DNA of 64,000 bases from Betaproteobacteria bacterium LSUCC0117 (GTDB lineage Bacteria; Pseudomonadota; Gammaproteobacteria; Burkholderiales; Burkholderiaceae_C), in the NCBI GenBank assembly GCA_030441535.1, contig JAUJFZ010000003.1:186001-250000 (forward strand). Direction: 5' to 3'. Shown one piece after another: positions 16,049 through 25,017 of this stretch (its first letter is position 1; every line of letters begins with the position of its first letter). The notes beneath the pieces are model-generated. The model was not told the DNA's origin, ran no database searches, and saw only the letters and a program-made list of their open reading frames with translations. Made by a program: the position numbers and the translations under genes.

Positions 16049-16275
16049 CCGTTTTGCCAAGCAAGCGCGACAGCAGCACCTCCGGAACACGGCACCGACC
16101 CCCATCGGTCGGCGGGCAACAGGCCCGGCCACTCCACTCCGCAAGGACTGCACCCCAAATGATCGCCCAAACAGTTTGCAAAGCCTTCCCTTTTTAGGCC
16201 GCAAGGCCATTCCATCATGACGTGTTGACGTGTCGTCATTGACGCACGCTTGACCGCGTTTAGGAGGTAACTGTT

Positions 16276-18747
16276 ATGCCAGCCAGCAAGTCAAAAGCCG
16301 CGGATGCCAAAGGCGCAACGAAGAGCGCCGTAAAAGCCACAGCGAAATCATCGGCAGCCAAGCCAACGGTCAAGCCAGCGACAAAGCCAACGACCGCAAA
16401 GTCGGCCGCTAGCAAGCCCGCCGCGAAAGCGACCAAAGTAGCGACCAAGGCAACCGCCACGCCGGTAAAAGCACCGGCAGCCAAGGCCAAAGCGACTGCA
16501 AGCAAAACAGCCCCCCCAAGCGCCAAAGTCGCCCCGAAAGCAAAACCTGTGACCGCCAAGAAAACCACTGAGAAAAAAGAAAGCGCCAGCGCAAAAGTTG
16601 TTAAAGCTGCCGCAACCGTGAAAGCGGCCAAAGCCCCCGCTGAGGCGAAAAAACCAGCCGCTAAAAAAGCGAGTACAAAAGCAGCCAAACCCAGTAAAAC
16701 TGCAAAAGATCGCAAGTCATCCGAAGACGATGACATTGACCTGTCTGATATCGAAGACGACATCAACGACGTCGAGGCCGAAGCGGAAACAGATGCCAGC
16801 ACCGCTAACGACAAGCCCGTTGAAAAGGTCAAACCGCTTCGCATGAAGATCAGCAAGGCGAAAGAGCGCGCCTTGGCAAAAGAATTCGGTCTTGACGACA
16901 CCGTCCTGTCCGAGGAAGAGACCATGACTCGCCGCGCCCACCTGAAGGCGCTGATGAAGCTCGGTAAAACCCGTGGCTACCTCACACACGGTGAAATCAA
17001 CGATCACCTGCCGGACAAATTAGTTGAGGCGGAGACGCTCGAAGTCGTCATCTCCCTGTTGAATGACATGGGTGTTGCCGTATACGAACAAACACCAGAC
17101 GCTGAAACCCTGCTGCTCAACAACACCAGTGGTACAGCCACCAGTGAGGAAGAAGCGGAAGAGGAAGCAGAAGCGGCCCTCTCGACCGTTGACAGCGAGT
17201 TTGGTCGCACCACCGACCCCGTGCGCATGTACATGCGTGAAATGGGTACCGTTGAACTGCTGACCCGCGAAGGTGAGATTGAAATCGCCAAGCGCATCGA
17301 GCAAGGCTTGACCGATATGGTCGAGTCAATCTCCGAGTCACCGGCAACCATCGCAGCAATTTTTGCAATGGTTGACGAAATTCGCCAGGACAAAGTGGTG
17401 ATTTCGACCGTGGTAGACGGCTTCTCTGACTCCGACGAAAACGACGACTACGTGGCCGAGGAAGACTTCGACGAAGAGTACGACGACGATGACGGCAAAG
17501 GTGGCTCCAAGTCACTGACCAAACTGCTTGAAAAGTTGAAAAACGAGGCCCTCACTCGCTTTGACAACATGGCCACGCACTTCGAAAAATTACGCAAAGC
17601 CTACGACAAAGACGGCTGGGGATCACCCAACTACTTGAAGGCGCAAAAAGCCATCACCGAGCAACTCATGACGATTCGCTTTACCGCGAAGACCATTGAC
17701 AAGCTCAGCAACATGGTTCGCGATCAAGTCGAAACCGTTCGTAAGAAAGAGCGCGAATTACGTCGCATCTTGGTTGACAAATGCGGCATGCCGCAAGAGC
17801 GCTTTATCAAAGAGTTCCCGGCTAACCTGCTAAACACCAAGTGGATTGAGAAAGAAGCGGCTGCGGGCAAATCATGGAGCGCCATCATGGAGCGCAACAT
17901 TCCGCCTGTTCAGGAAATTCAAAACGACTTGGCCGCCTTGCAAGCCAGCGTTGTGGTGCCTTTAGATCAACTGAAGAACATCCACAAGCGCATGATCCAA
18001 GGTGAGACCAACTCACGCAATGCCAAGCGTGAAATGATTGAAGCCAACTTGCGTTTGGTGATCTCGATCGCCAAAAAGTACACCAACCGCGGCCTGCAGT
18101 TCTTGGATCTGATTCAAGAAGGCAACATTGGTCTGATGAAGGCGGTGGACAAATTCGAATACCGCCGAGGCTATAAGTTCTCCACGTACGCAACCTGGTG
18201 GATTCGCCAGGCCATCACCCGCTCTATCGCCGACCAAGCCCGCACGATCCGCATACCGGTGCACATGATCGAGACCATCAACAAAATGAATCGCATCAGC
18301 CGTCAACACCTGCAGGAGTTTGGCTTTGAACCTGATGCCAGCGTCTTGGCAGAAAAGATGGAAATCCCTGAGGACAAGATCCGCAAAATCATGAAGATCG
18401 CGAAAGAGCCGATCTCGATGGAAACCCCCATTGGTGACGACGACGACTCACACTTGGGTGACTTCATCGAAGACACCGCCAACACGGCACCGCTTGAAGC
18501 GGCCATGCAAGCGGGTCTGCGTGATGTGGTGAAGGAAATCCTAGACAGCCTGACCCCACGTGAAGCCAAGGTGCTGCGCATGCGGTTCGGTATCGAGATG
18601 TCGACCGACCACACCCTCGAAGAGGTCGGTAAGCAATTTGACGTCACGCGCGAGCGCATCCGTCAAATCGAGTCCAAGGCCGTACGCAAACTGAAGCACC
18701 CCAGTCGCAGCGACAAGCTCCGCAGCTTCATGGAATCGGGTAATTAA
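16276..18747 (+). CDS. rpoD: RNA polymerase primary sigma factor RpoD (sigma-70)
   Basis: The housekeeping sigma factor, 823 residues against about 613 in E. coli. Residues 1-147 form a very basic Lys/Ala/Pro/Thr-rich tail with histone-H1-like repeats (AAKKASTKAAKPSKTAK), followed by an acidic patch (SSEDDDIDLSDIEDDIND). Then come region 1.1 (about 225-280), 1.2 (DPVRMYMREMGTVELLTREG, about 314), a non-conserved region with an acidic insert, region 2 (about 575-670, 'GYKFSTYATWWIRQAI'), region 3 and region 4.2 ('EEVGKQFDVTRERIRQIE', near 790-810). A perfect AGGAGG ribosome-binding site lies 8 bases before ATG. A strong terminator follows. Confidence 0.98.
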   Translation: MPASKSKAADAKGATKSAVKATAKSSAAKPTVKPATKPTTAKSAASKPAAKATKVATKATATPVKAPAAKAKATASKTAPPSAKVAPKAKPVTAKKTTEKKESASAKVVKAAATVKAAKAPAEAKKPAAKKASTKAAKPSKTAKDRKSSEDDDIDLSDIEDDINDVEAEAETDASTANDKPVEKVKPLRMKISKAKERALAKEFGLDDTVLSEEETMTRRAHLKALMKLGKTRGYLTHGEINDHLPDKLVEAETLEVVISLLNDMGVAVYEQTPDAETLLLNNTSGTATSEEEAEEEAEAALSTVDSEFGRTTDPVRMYMREMGTVELLTREGEIEIAKRIEQGLTDMVESISESPATIAAIFAMVDEIRQDKVVISTVVDGFSDSDENDDYVAEEDFDEEYDDDDGKGGSKSLTKLLEKLKNEALTRFDNMATHFEKLRKAYDKDGWGSPNYLKAQKAITEQLMTIRFTAKTIDKLSNMVRDQVETVRKKERELRRILVDKCGMPQERFIKEFPANLLNTKWIEKEAAAGKSWSAIMERNIPPVQEIQNDLAALQASVVVPLDQLKNIHKRMIQGETNSRNAKREMIEANLRLVISIAKKYTNRGLQFLDLIQEGNIGLMKAVDKFEYRRGYKFSTYATWWIRQAITRSIADQARTIRIPVHMIETINKMNRISRQHLQEFGFEPDASVLAEKMEIPEDKIRKIMKIAKEPISMETPIGDDDDSHLGDFIEDTANTAPLEAAMQAGLRDVVKEILDSLTPREAKVLRMRFGIEMSTDHTLEEVGKQFDVTRERIRQIESKAVRKLKHPSRSDKLRSFMESGN

Positions 18748-18756
18748 AAAGACCAC

Positions 18757-18787
18757 AAACGCCCCCTTCACCCGGGGGCGTTTTTTT
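18757..18787 (+). terminator. Terminator after rpoD
   Basis: AAACGCCCCC pairs with GGGGGCGTTT around a short loop and runs into seven T residues. It separates rpoD from the heat-shock genes. Confidence 0.92.
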
Positions 18788-18790
18788 ACC

Positions 18791-18818
18791 CTTGAAAACG
18801 ACACTTCCGTCCTTAAAT
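18791..18818 (+). promoter_or_regulatory. Possible sigma-32 (heat-shock) promoter upstream of grpE
   Basis: CTTGAAA (18791-18797) is a perfect heat-shock -35 element. After 13 bases comes CCTTAAAT (18811-18818), a partial match to the CCCCATnT -10. Position directly after the rpoD terminator and before grpE-dnaK-dnaJ fits; the weak -10 keeps confidence low. Confidence 0.4.
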
Positions 18819-18883
18819 AGGGAGGGTGTCAGGTTTTGCCCCGGCGCAAAGCCCTTTCTACCGATCGAACTACGAATCCCACC

Positions 18884-19474
18884 ATGTCAGACACTGAAAA
18901 ACAACCCACGCCCCCTGAAGCTGAATCAGCCCCCCCTGAAACCGCATCAACAGAGCCCACCGCAGCTGAAGTCCTTGCCGCTGTCAAAGCCGCTGCAGGC
19001 GACACCGCTGAAGCTGTGGCGCCAGAGGTGAGCGTTGAATCGTTACAAGCGCAGCTAAACGAGGCAAACGATGCCTTTTTGCGCGCCAAAGCAGATGTCG
19101 AAAACGCCCGCCGCCGTGCTGACGATGAAATCCAAAAGGCTCGCAAATTTGCGGTTGAGGGTTTTGCGGAGAGCTTACTGCCCGTGATCGACAGCCTAGA
19201 AGCGGCTCTCACCGTCGAGCAAAACACGATTGAGCAAATGCGCGAGGGCGTCGCCGCCACGCAAAAGCAGTTGCTCAGCGCTTTGGAGCGCAACAAAGTA
19301 ACTCAGATCAACCCACCCAGTGGCGAGAAGTTCAACCCTCACCAGCACCAAGCCATCAGTGTGGTGCCCGCAGAGCAGGCGCCCAACACCGTCGTGACGG
19401 TGCTGCAAAAGGGTTACCTGATCGCCGACCGCGTGTTGCGCCCCGCCCTGGTGACCGTTACCGCACCGAAATAA
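18884..19474 (+). CDS. grpE: Nucleotide exchange factor GrpE
   Basis: GrpE releases ADP from DnaK and resets the Hsp70 cycle. From ATG 18884 it has 196 residues; the longer frame starts at TTG 18836 and is less likely. An acidic, Pro/Ala-rich N-terminus (about 1-45) precedes the long coiled coil ('LNEANDAFLRAKADVENARRRADDEI') and the C-terminal beta-wing domain carrying the signature 'GEKFNPHQHQAISVVP...VVTVLQKGYLIADRVLRPALV'. It is first in grpE-dnaK-dnaJ, a common heat-shock arrangement. Confidence 0.96.
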   Translation: MSDTEKQPTPPEAESAPPETASTEPTAAEVLAAVKAAAGDTAEAVAPEVSVESLQAQLNEANDAFLRAKADVENARRRADDEIQKARKFAVEGFAESLLPVIDSLEAALTVEQNTIEQMREGVAATQKQLLSALERNKVTQINPPSGEKFNPHQHQAISVVPAEQAPNTVVTVLQKGYLIADRVLRPALVTVTAPK

Positions 19475-19583
19475 ACATTTTTAGGTTTGAGGGCTTGAAA
19501 AAGCCCCCAAAAGACCTACTTACAGTTCAGCTTTACTTTTTTACAAACAACCCGTTTCACGCCAAAAGCGCCAGGAGTTCAAC

Positions 19584-21497
19584 ATGGGAAGAATCATCGG
19601 TATTGACTTAGGTACCACCAACAGCTGCGTTTCCGTCATGGAAGGCAACACCACGCGTGTGATCGAAAACAGCGAAGGTGCACGCACAACACCGTCCGTC
19701 ATCGCGTATCAAGAAGACGGCGAAATCTTGGTTGGCGCGCCTGCGAAGCGCCAAGCGGTCACCAACCCCGCCAACACCATCTACGCCGTCAAGCGTTTGA
19801 TTGGTCGTAAGTTTGCCGAGAAAGAAGTCCAAAAAGACATCGACTTGATGCCCTACAAAATTGCAAAGGCCGACAACGGCGATGCATGGGTGGAAGTCCG
19901 TGGCAATAAGTTGGCCCCACCCCAGGTGAGCGCTGAAATTTTGCGCAAGATGAAGAAAACCGCTGAGGACTACCTCGGCGAAGAGGTCACTGAGGCAGTG
20001 ATCACGGTGCCCGCTTACTTCAACGATGCGCAACGCCAAGCCACCAAAGACGCTGGTCGCATTGCGGGGCTTGATGTCAAGCGCATCATCAACGAACCCA
20101 CAGCGGCCGCATTGGCCTTCGGTTTGGACAAGCAGTCCAAGGGCGATCGCAAAATTGCCGTCTATGACCTCGGTGGCGGCACCTTTGACGTCTCCATCAT
20201 CGAAATTGCTGACGTCGATGGCGAAAAGCAATTCGAAGTTTTGTCAACGAACGGCGATACATTCTTGGGCGGTGAAGACTTTGACCAACGCATCATCGAC
20301 TTCATCATTGCCGAGTTCAAGAAAGAGCAAGGCGTCGACCTCAGTAAAGACGTATTGGCATTGCAGCGCCTGAAGGAAGCCGCTGAAAAAGCCAAGATCG
20401 AGCTGTCTAACAGCGCACAGACCGACATCAACCTGCCCTACATAACAGCAGACGCGTCAGGTCCCAAGCACCTGAACATCAAGATGACACGCGCCAAGCT
20501 CGAAAGCCTGGTTGACGAGTTGATCGAGCGCACCATTGCCCCCTGCCGTACAGCGATTAAAGACGCTGGCATCAGCGTGAGCGACATCGACGACATCATC
20601 TTGGTTGGCGGTATGACCCGCATGCCTAAGGTGCAAGAGAAGGTCAAAGCCTACTTTGGCAAAGACCCCCGCCGTGACGTCAACCCTGACGAGGCGGTCG
20701 CTGTTGGCGCGGCAATTCAGGGTCAGGTGCTTTCAGGCGATCGTACCGACGTCTTGTTGCTCGACGTGACCCCCTTGTCTTTGGGTATCGAGACTATGGG
20801 CGGTGTGATGAGCAAGATGATCAGCAAGAACACGACCATCCCTACCAAGTTCAGCCAGGTGTTTTCAACCGCCGACGACAACCAGCCTGCGGTGACCATC
20901 AAGGTCTACCAGGGTGAGCGTGAGATTGCCTCCGGTAACAAAATGCTGGGCGAATTCAACTTAGAGGGGATCCCACCCGCACCGCGTGGCACCCCTCAGA
21001 TTGAAGTGACTTTCGACATCGACGCAAACGGCATTTTGCACGTGGGCGCCAAAGATAAAGGCACCGGCAAAGAGAACAAGATCACCATCAAAGCGAACTC
21101 TGGTCTGTCAGACGAAGAGATCGAAAAAATGGTTAAAGACGCTGAGCTGAACGCTGACGAAGACAAGAAAAAAGTAGAAATGGTGCAGGCCCGTAATCAA
21201 GCCGAAGCCATGATTAACAGTGTTAAAAAGAGCGTCACCGAGCACGGCGACAAGCTGGACGAAGCTGAGAAGACCGCGATTGACGACGCCACCAAAGCAC
21301 TCGAAGAGGCGCTGAAGGGTGAAGACAAAGACGACATCGAAGCCAAAACCACCGCGTTGATGACGGCTAGCCAAAAGCTAGGCGAGAAGATGTACGCCGA
21401 CATGCAAGCTGAGCAAGCAACCGCACAAGCGGCCGAGAGCAAGGCTGGTGACGACGACATCGTCGACGCCGAAGTCAAAGAAGTGAAGAAAGACTAA
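19584..21497 (+). CDS. dnaK: Chaperone DnaK (Hsp70)
   Basis: This 637-residue Hsp70 has the three family signatures: IGIDLGTTNSCV near the N-terminus, 'IAVYDLGGGTFDVSIIEI' near 195-210, and 'IILVGGMTRMPKVQEKV' near 335-350. The substrate-binding domain starts after the linker 'DVLLLDVTPLSLGIE'. The helical lid ends with the acidic tail 'GDDDIVDAEVKEVKKD', which contains the EEVD-like DnaK C-terminal element. A ribosome-binding site (AGGAG) precedes ATG. It folds nascent and stress-denatured proteins with DnaJ and GrpE encoded on either side. Confidence 0.99.
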   Translation: MGRIIGIDLGTTNSCVSVMEGNTTRVIENSEGARTTPSVIAYQEDGEILVGAPAKRQAVTNPANTIYAVKRLIGRKFAEKEVQKDIDLMPYKIAKADNGDAWVEVRGNKLAPPQVSAEILRKMKKTAEDYLGEEVTEAVITVPAYFNDAQRQATKDAGRIAGLDVKRIINEPTAAALAFGLDKQSKGDRKIAVYDLGGGTFDVSIIEIADVDGEKQFEVLSTNGDTFLGGEDFDQRIIDFIIAEFKKEQGVDLSKDVLALQRLKEAAEKAKIELSNSAQTDINLPYITADASGPKHLNIKMTRAKLESLVDELIERTIAPCRTAIKDAGISVSDIDDIILVGGMTRMPKVQEKVKAYFGKDPRRDVNPDEAVAVGAAIQGQVLSGDRTDVLLLDVTPLSLGIETMGGVMSKMISKNTTIPTKFSQVFSTADDNQPAVTIKVYQGEREIASGNKMLGEFNLEGIPPAPRGTPQIEVTFDIDANGILHVGAKDKGTGKENKITIKANSGLSDEEIEKMVKDAELNADEDKKKVEMVQARNQAEAMINSVKKSVTEHGDKLDEAEKTAIDDATKALEEALKGEDKDDIEAKTTALMTASQKLGEKMYADMQAEQATAQAAESKAGDDDIVDAEVKEVKKD

Positions 21498-21517
21498 ACC
21501 AGCTTTCTGAGCACCCA

Positions 21518-21537
21518 GCGGACGCGCAAGCGTCCGC
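21518..21537 (+). promoter_or_regulatory. Perfect intercistronic hairpin between dnaK and dnaJ
   Basis: An 8-bp perfect GC-rich stem (GCGGACGC / GCGTCCGC) closed by a GCAA tetraloop, 21 bp after the dnaK stop. There is no T-run, so it is not a standard terminator. It could protect the dnaK 3' end or set the dnaK:dnaJ ratio by RNA processing or partial termination (inference). Confidence 0.6.
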
Positions 21538-21646
21538 CAACGCCGCACAAGTGCCCGTCGCTTGGGCGGCGATTGGCATTCAAGACGGACTCATTTAACG
21601 GTGCAGTGCAGACACTGCAAACTCAACGCATAGCGAGCTTTTGAAT

Positions 21647-22762
21647 ATGGCAAAAAGAGATTTTTACGAAGTTCTGGGAGTTCCCAAAAACGCCAGCGAC
21701 GACGAAATAAAGAAAGCCTATCGCAAGCTGGCCATGAAATACCACCCTGACCGCAACCAAGGCGATGCCGCGGCTGAGGGGAAGTTCAAAGAGGTCAAAG
21801 AAGCCTACGAGATGCTCTCTGACCCCGAAAAGCGAAGCGCGTACGACCAATACGGCCACGCGGGTGTTGACCCCAATATGCGCGGTGGCGCTGGCGGTCC
21901 CGGCGGATTTGGTGACGCGTTCGGCGACATCTTTGGTGATATTTTTGGTGGCGGGCAGCGTCGTGGTGGCCGTCAGGTCTACCGTGGCAATGACTTGTCG
22001 TACGCCATGGAAATCACACTTGAAGAAGCCGCTGCGGGTAAGGACTCGCAAATTCGGATTCCCTCATGGGATGACTGCAACGCCTGTGACGGCACGGGTG
22101 CCAAACCTGGCACACAAGCCAAGACCTGTACGACTTGCCACGGATCGGGTCAGGTCCAAATGCGCCAAGGTTTCTTCAGTGTCCAGCAAACGTGTCCGCA
22201 TTGCCACGGCAAAGGCAAGATCATTGCAGACCCCTGCGGTACCTGCCACGGACAAGGCAAGAATAAAACCAACAAGACCCTTGAGATCAAGATTCCAGCG
22301 GGTATCGATGACGGCATGCGTATCCGCAGCACGGGTAATGGTGAACCCGGTCAAAACGGTGGACCACCCGGTGACTTGTTCATTGAAATCCGTCTGCGCA
22401 AGCACGATATCTTTGAACGCGATGGCGATGATCTGCACTGCCAGGTACCCGTCAACATCGCGACCGCCGCTCTGGGCGGCGAAATTGATGTGCCCACGCT
22501 CGGCGGTAAAGCGACCATTGAAATCCCCGAGGGCACGCAACACGGTAAAACATTCCGCCTGCGTGGCAAGGGTATCAAAGGCGTGCGATCATCAGTTGCA
22601 GGTGATCTCTATTGTCATGTCGCCGTTGAAACGCCCGTTAAGCTGACCGAGCATCAACGAAAACTCCTGAAAGAGTTGGATGAATCGTTCAAAAAAAACC
22701 GTGACAAGCACAGCCCGAATGGGGGTGGCTGGTTTGAAAAAGCAAAGACGTTCTTCGGCTAA
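21647..22762 (+). CDS. dnaJ: Chaperone DnaJ (type I Hsp40)
   Basis: The product has 371 residues from ATG 21647; an in-frame TTG two codons earlier is ignored. The J domain carries H33-P34-D35 ('KYHPDRNQ'), which stimulates DnaK ATPase. A Gly/Phe-rich segment follows ('GGAGGPGGFGDAFGDIFGDIF'-like), then four zinc-finger CxxCxGxG repeats (CNACDGTG, CTTCHGSG, CPHCHGKG, CGTCHGQG) and the C-terminal substrate-binding domains. It is full length, with a 149-bp gap containing a hairpin between it and dnaK. The lytic transglycosylase gene starts 18 bp downstream. Confidence 0.98.
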   Translation: MAKRDFYEVLGVPKNASDDEIKKAYRKLAMKYHPDRNQGDAAAEGKFKEVKEAYEMLSDPEKRSAYDQYGHAGVDPNMRGGAGGPGGFGDAFGDIFGDIFGGGQRRGGRQVYRGNDLSYAMEITLEEAAAGKDSQIRIPSWDDCNACDGTGAKPGTQAKTCTTCHGSGQVQMRQGFFSVQQTCPHCHGKGKIIADPCGTCHGQGKNKTNKTLEIKIPAGIDDGMRIRSTGNGEPGQNGGPPGDLFIEIRLRKHDIFERDGDDLHCQVPVNIATAALGGEIDVPTLGGKATIEIPEGTQHGKTFRLRGKGIKGVRSSVAGDLYCHVAVETPVKLTEHQRKLLKELDESFKKNRDKHSPNGGGWFEKAKTFFG

Positions 22763-22780
22763 CGCCCTGAAAGGTTAGCC

Positions 22781-23998
22781 ATGAAACGGCTGCTGGTAAC
22801 CCTCCCCCTGTTGTTCCTCCCGCCCACAAGCTGGGCAGAAACAACTGAGCAATTGCCAGCAGCCTGCGTATCGAAACTGCGCGACAGTGCTTTGAAAGCG
22901 GGTGTCGACGGCACATTCTTCGACAACACCCTAGCCAGTGTCACCGCCAAGCCCGAGCTGCTTGAGCGCCTCAACTACCAGCCCGAATTCAAACTCGACA
23001 TATGGGACTACCTGGCAAGTCTCGTGGACGACGAGCGCGTCAGCGAGGGGCGGATGATGCTGATTCAGTACGAATCCGCACTCGCGCAAATCAGCCGAAC
23101 CTACGGTGTTGACCCTGAGACGATCGTTGCCGTGTGGGGCGTCGAAAGCAACTACGGCCAAAACACAGGCGGCCGAGACATCGTAGAGTCACTGGCGACC
23201 CTCAGCTGTATGGGCCGTCGGCAGGCGTTCTTCTCTAGAGAACTGATCGCGGCTATCCAAATATTGGAATCAGGCGACTTTGAACGCGAACTGTTCAAGG
23301 GGTCGTGGGCAGGTGCCTTTGGACAAACGCAGTTCATGCCAACCACGTTTTTGCGCCTCGCGCGCGACGGTGATAACGATGGCAAACGCAACCTGATCAC
23401 CAACGCAATCGATGCACTGGCATCGACCGCGCACTTCTTGCAGAAAGCTGGTTGGCGCGAAGGCCAAACTTGGGGATTCGAGGTTAAGCTTCCCGACGCC
23501 AAGGCGCCACCCGTAGTCGGTCGGCGCTCGCCGCGTGACATCAGCTACTGGGCCGCACAGGGTATCCTCCGTGTCGACGGCAGCCCGCTGGCAGATAGCG
23601 ACAGCGGCGGCAAAATCACCACCAAAACCGACGCCGCATTGCTGCTGCCTGCTGGCCCCAATGGCCCTGCATTTTTGCTGCTCAATAACTTCAAAGCCAT
23701 CTACAGTTACAACGCGTCTGAAAGCTATGGCCTCGCCATCGCTCACCTATCGGATCGTTTGCGTGGCGGTCAACTATTCGCAACGCCTTGGCCGACAGAT
23801 GACGCCGGCTTGTCCCGTGCTGAAAAACGCGAGATACAAACGTTACTGCTGGCGCGTGGCCACGATATCGGCGCCGTAGATGGCGCTTTGGGCAGCCGCT
23901 CCCGTGCCGCCATTGAGGTCGAGCAAGCCCGATTGGGCCACGATGTGACCGGGCGCGCCGGTCAAAAGTTACTGCAGGCCCTGCGCGCCAACCAATAG
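22781..23998 (+). CDS. MltB-family lytic murein transglycosylase with PG-binding domain
   Basis: This 405-residue periplasmic enzyme cleaves peptidoglycan to 1,6-anhydro-muropeptides. It has a signal peptide (MKRLLVTLPLLFLPPTSWA, cleavage near 19) and an SLT_2/MltB catalytic domain with Glu in 'VWGVESNYGQNTGG' and the substrate-groove motif 'GSWAGAFGQTQFMPTTFLR'. A C-terminal peptidoglycan_binding_1 domain follows (last about 55 residues, 'IQTLLLARGHDIGAVDG'). It starts 18 bp after dnaJ and may be read from the chaperone operon. Convergent with the nitronate monooxygenase gene. A second MltB-type gene at 31139-32215 lacks the binding domain. Confidence 0.92.
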   Translation: MKRLLVTLPLLFLPPTSWAETTEQLPAACVSKLRDSALKAGVDGTFFDNTLASVTAKPELLERLNYQPEFKLDIWDYLASLVDDERVSEGRMMLIQYESALAQISRTYGVDPETIVAVWGVESNYGQNTGGRDIVESLATLSCMGRRQAFFSRELIAAIQILESGDFERELFKGSWAGAFGQTQFMPTTFLRLARDGDNDGKRNLITNAIDALASTAHFLQKAGWREGQTWGFEVKLPDAKAPPVVGRRSPRDISYWAAQGILRVDGSPLADSDSGGKITTKTDAALLLPAGPNGPAFLLLNNFKAIYSYNASESYGLAIAHLSDRLRGGQLFATPWPTDDAGLSRAEKREIQTLLLARGHDIGAVDGALGSRSRAAIEVEQARLGHDVTGRAGQKLLQALRANQ

Positions 23999-24015
23999 CC
24001 ACGCCCTAGCGATGA

Positions 24016-24975
24016 TCAAAGTTTCAGCGCTTCGCGGGCCTCGGCGTACTCGCGCTTGAGCTGTGCGACCAGATCAGCCGCGGGCTGCACCTTGTCGATT
24101 GCACCAATGCCCTGTCCACAGCCCCAAATGTCTTTCCAAGCTTTCGTGGCATCACTGCTGAAATTCATTTTTGACGGATCGCTCTCAGGCAAATTCGCGG
24201 GGTCAAGGCCCGCATTCCGGATGCTTGGCGCCAAGTAATTGCCGTGCACGCCTGTGAACAGGTTGCTGTAGACAATATCGTCACTGTTGCTCTCAACAAT
24301 AGCTTGCTTGTATGCGGGTACCGCACGGGCCTCATCGGTGGCGATGAAAGCCGAGCCTATGTAGGCAAAGTCGGCGCCCATGGCCTGCGACGCCAAGACC
24401 GCACCGCCAGTGGCAATTGAGCCACTGAGCGCGATAGGGCCATCAAACCAGGTACGAATTTCTTGCACCAGTGCAAATGGACTTTTCACGCCTGCGTGAC
24501 CACCCGCGCCGGCAGCCACCGCAATCAACCCATCGGCGCCTTTTTGAATCGCCTTCTGCGCAAAATGGTTGTTAATGATGTCGTGCAAAACCACACCACC
24601 ATAGCTGTGAGCCGCCTGATTGATCTCCTCACGAGCACCCAAACTGGTGATGATGATTGGCACCTTGTACTTCACACACAGGGCCATGTCGTGCTCAAGT
24701 CGATCGTTGCTCTTGTGCACGATTTGGTTGATCGCGAACGGCGCCGATGGCGCGTCAGGATTCGCGCGGTCATAAGCTGCAAGCGTCTCGGTAATTTCCG
24801 CTAACCAGTCATCCAGTTGGGCTTCTGGTCGCGCATTCAATGCAGGCATCGAACCCACAATGCCCGCTTGGCATTGCGCAATCACGAGTTGTGGGTTGCT
24901 GATGATAAAAAGCGGCGAACCGATGACCGGAAACGGGACACGTGCCAAAGCACCTGGGAGAGATTTTGCAGCCAT
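24016..24975 (-). CDS. Nitronate monooxygenase-family (NMO/2-nitropropane dioxygenase-like) flavoprotein
   Basis: A 319-residue TIM-barrel FMN enzyme. Recognisable elements are 'PFPVIGSPLFIISNPQLVIA', 'VAAGAGGHAGVKSPFAL' (catalytic His and phosphate loop) and 'GPIALSGSIATGGAVLASQAMGADFAYIGSAFIAT' (FMN phosphate site). Nominal activity is oxidation of alkyl nitronates, but relatives also act as enoyl reductases. It is 42 bp downstream of the acyl-CoA dehydrogenase gene and last in the etfBA operon, so a role in acyl-chain oxidation is a reasonable inference. Confidence 0.88.
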   Translation of the reverse strand: MAAKSLPGALARVPFPVIGSPLFIISNPQLVIAQCQAGIVGSMPALNARPEAQLDDWLAEITETLAAYDRANPDAPSAPFAINQIVHKSNDRLEHDMALCVKYKVPIIITSLGAREEINQAAHSYGGVVLHDIINNHFAQKAIQKGADGLIAVAAGAGGHAGVKSPFALVQEIRTWFDGPIALSGSIATGGAVLASQAMGADFAYIGSAFIATDEARAVPAYKQAIVESNSDDIVYSNLFTGVHGNYLAPSIRNAGLDPANLPESDPSKMNFSSDATKAWKDIWGCGQGIGAIDKVQPAADLVAQLKREYAEAREALKL

Positions 24976-25017
24976 GAATGCCGTCCTTTTTGCGCCGACG
25001 GCGCGTTGGCTAACTAT

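Noticed and set aside
19491..19506. GGGCTT-GAAA-AAGCCC hairpin before dnaK as terminator or heat-shock promoter
   Set aside because: No T-run follows, and the CTTGAAA inside it has no -10 element at a suitable distance; it may be only an intercistronic structure.
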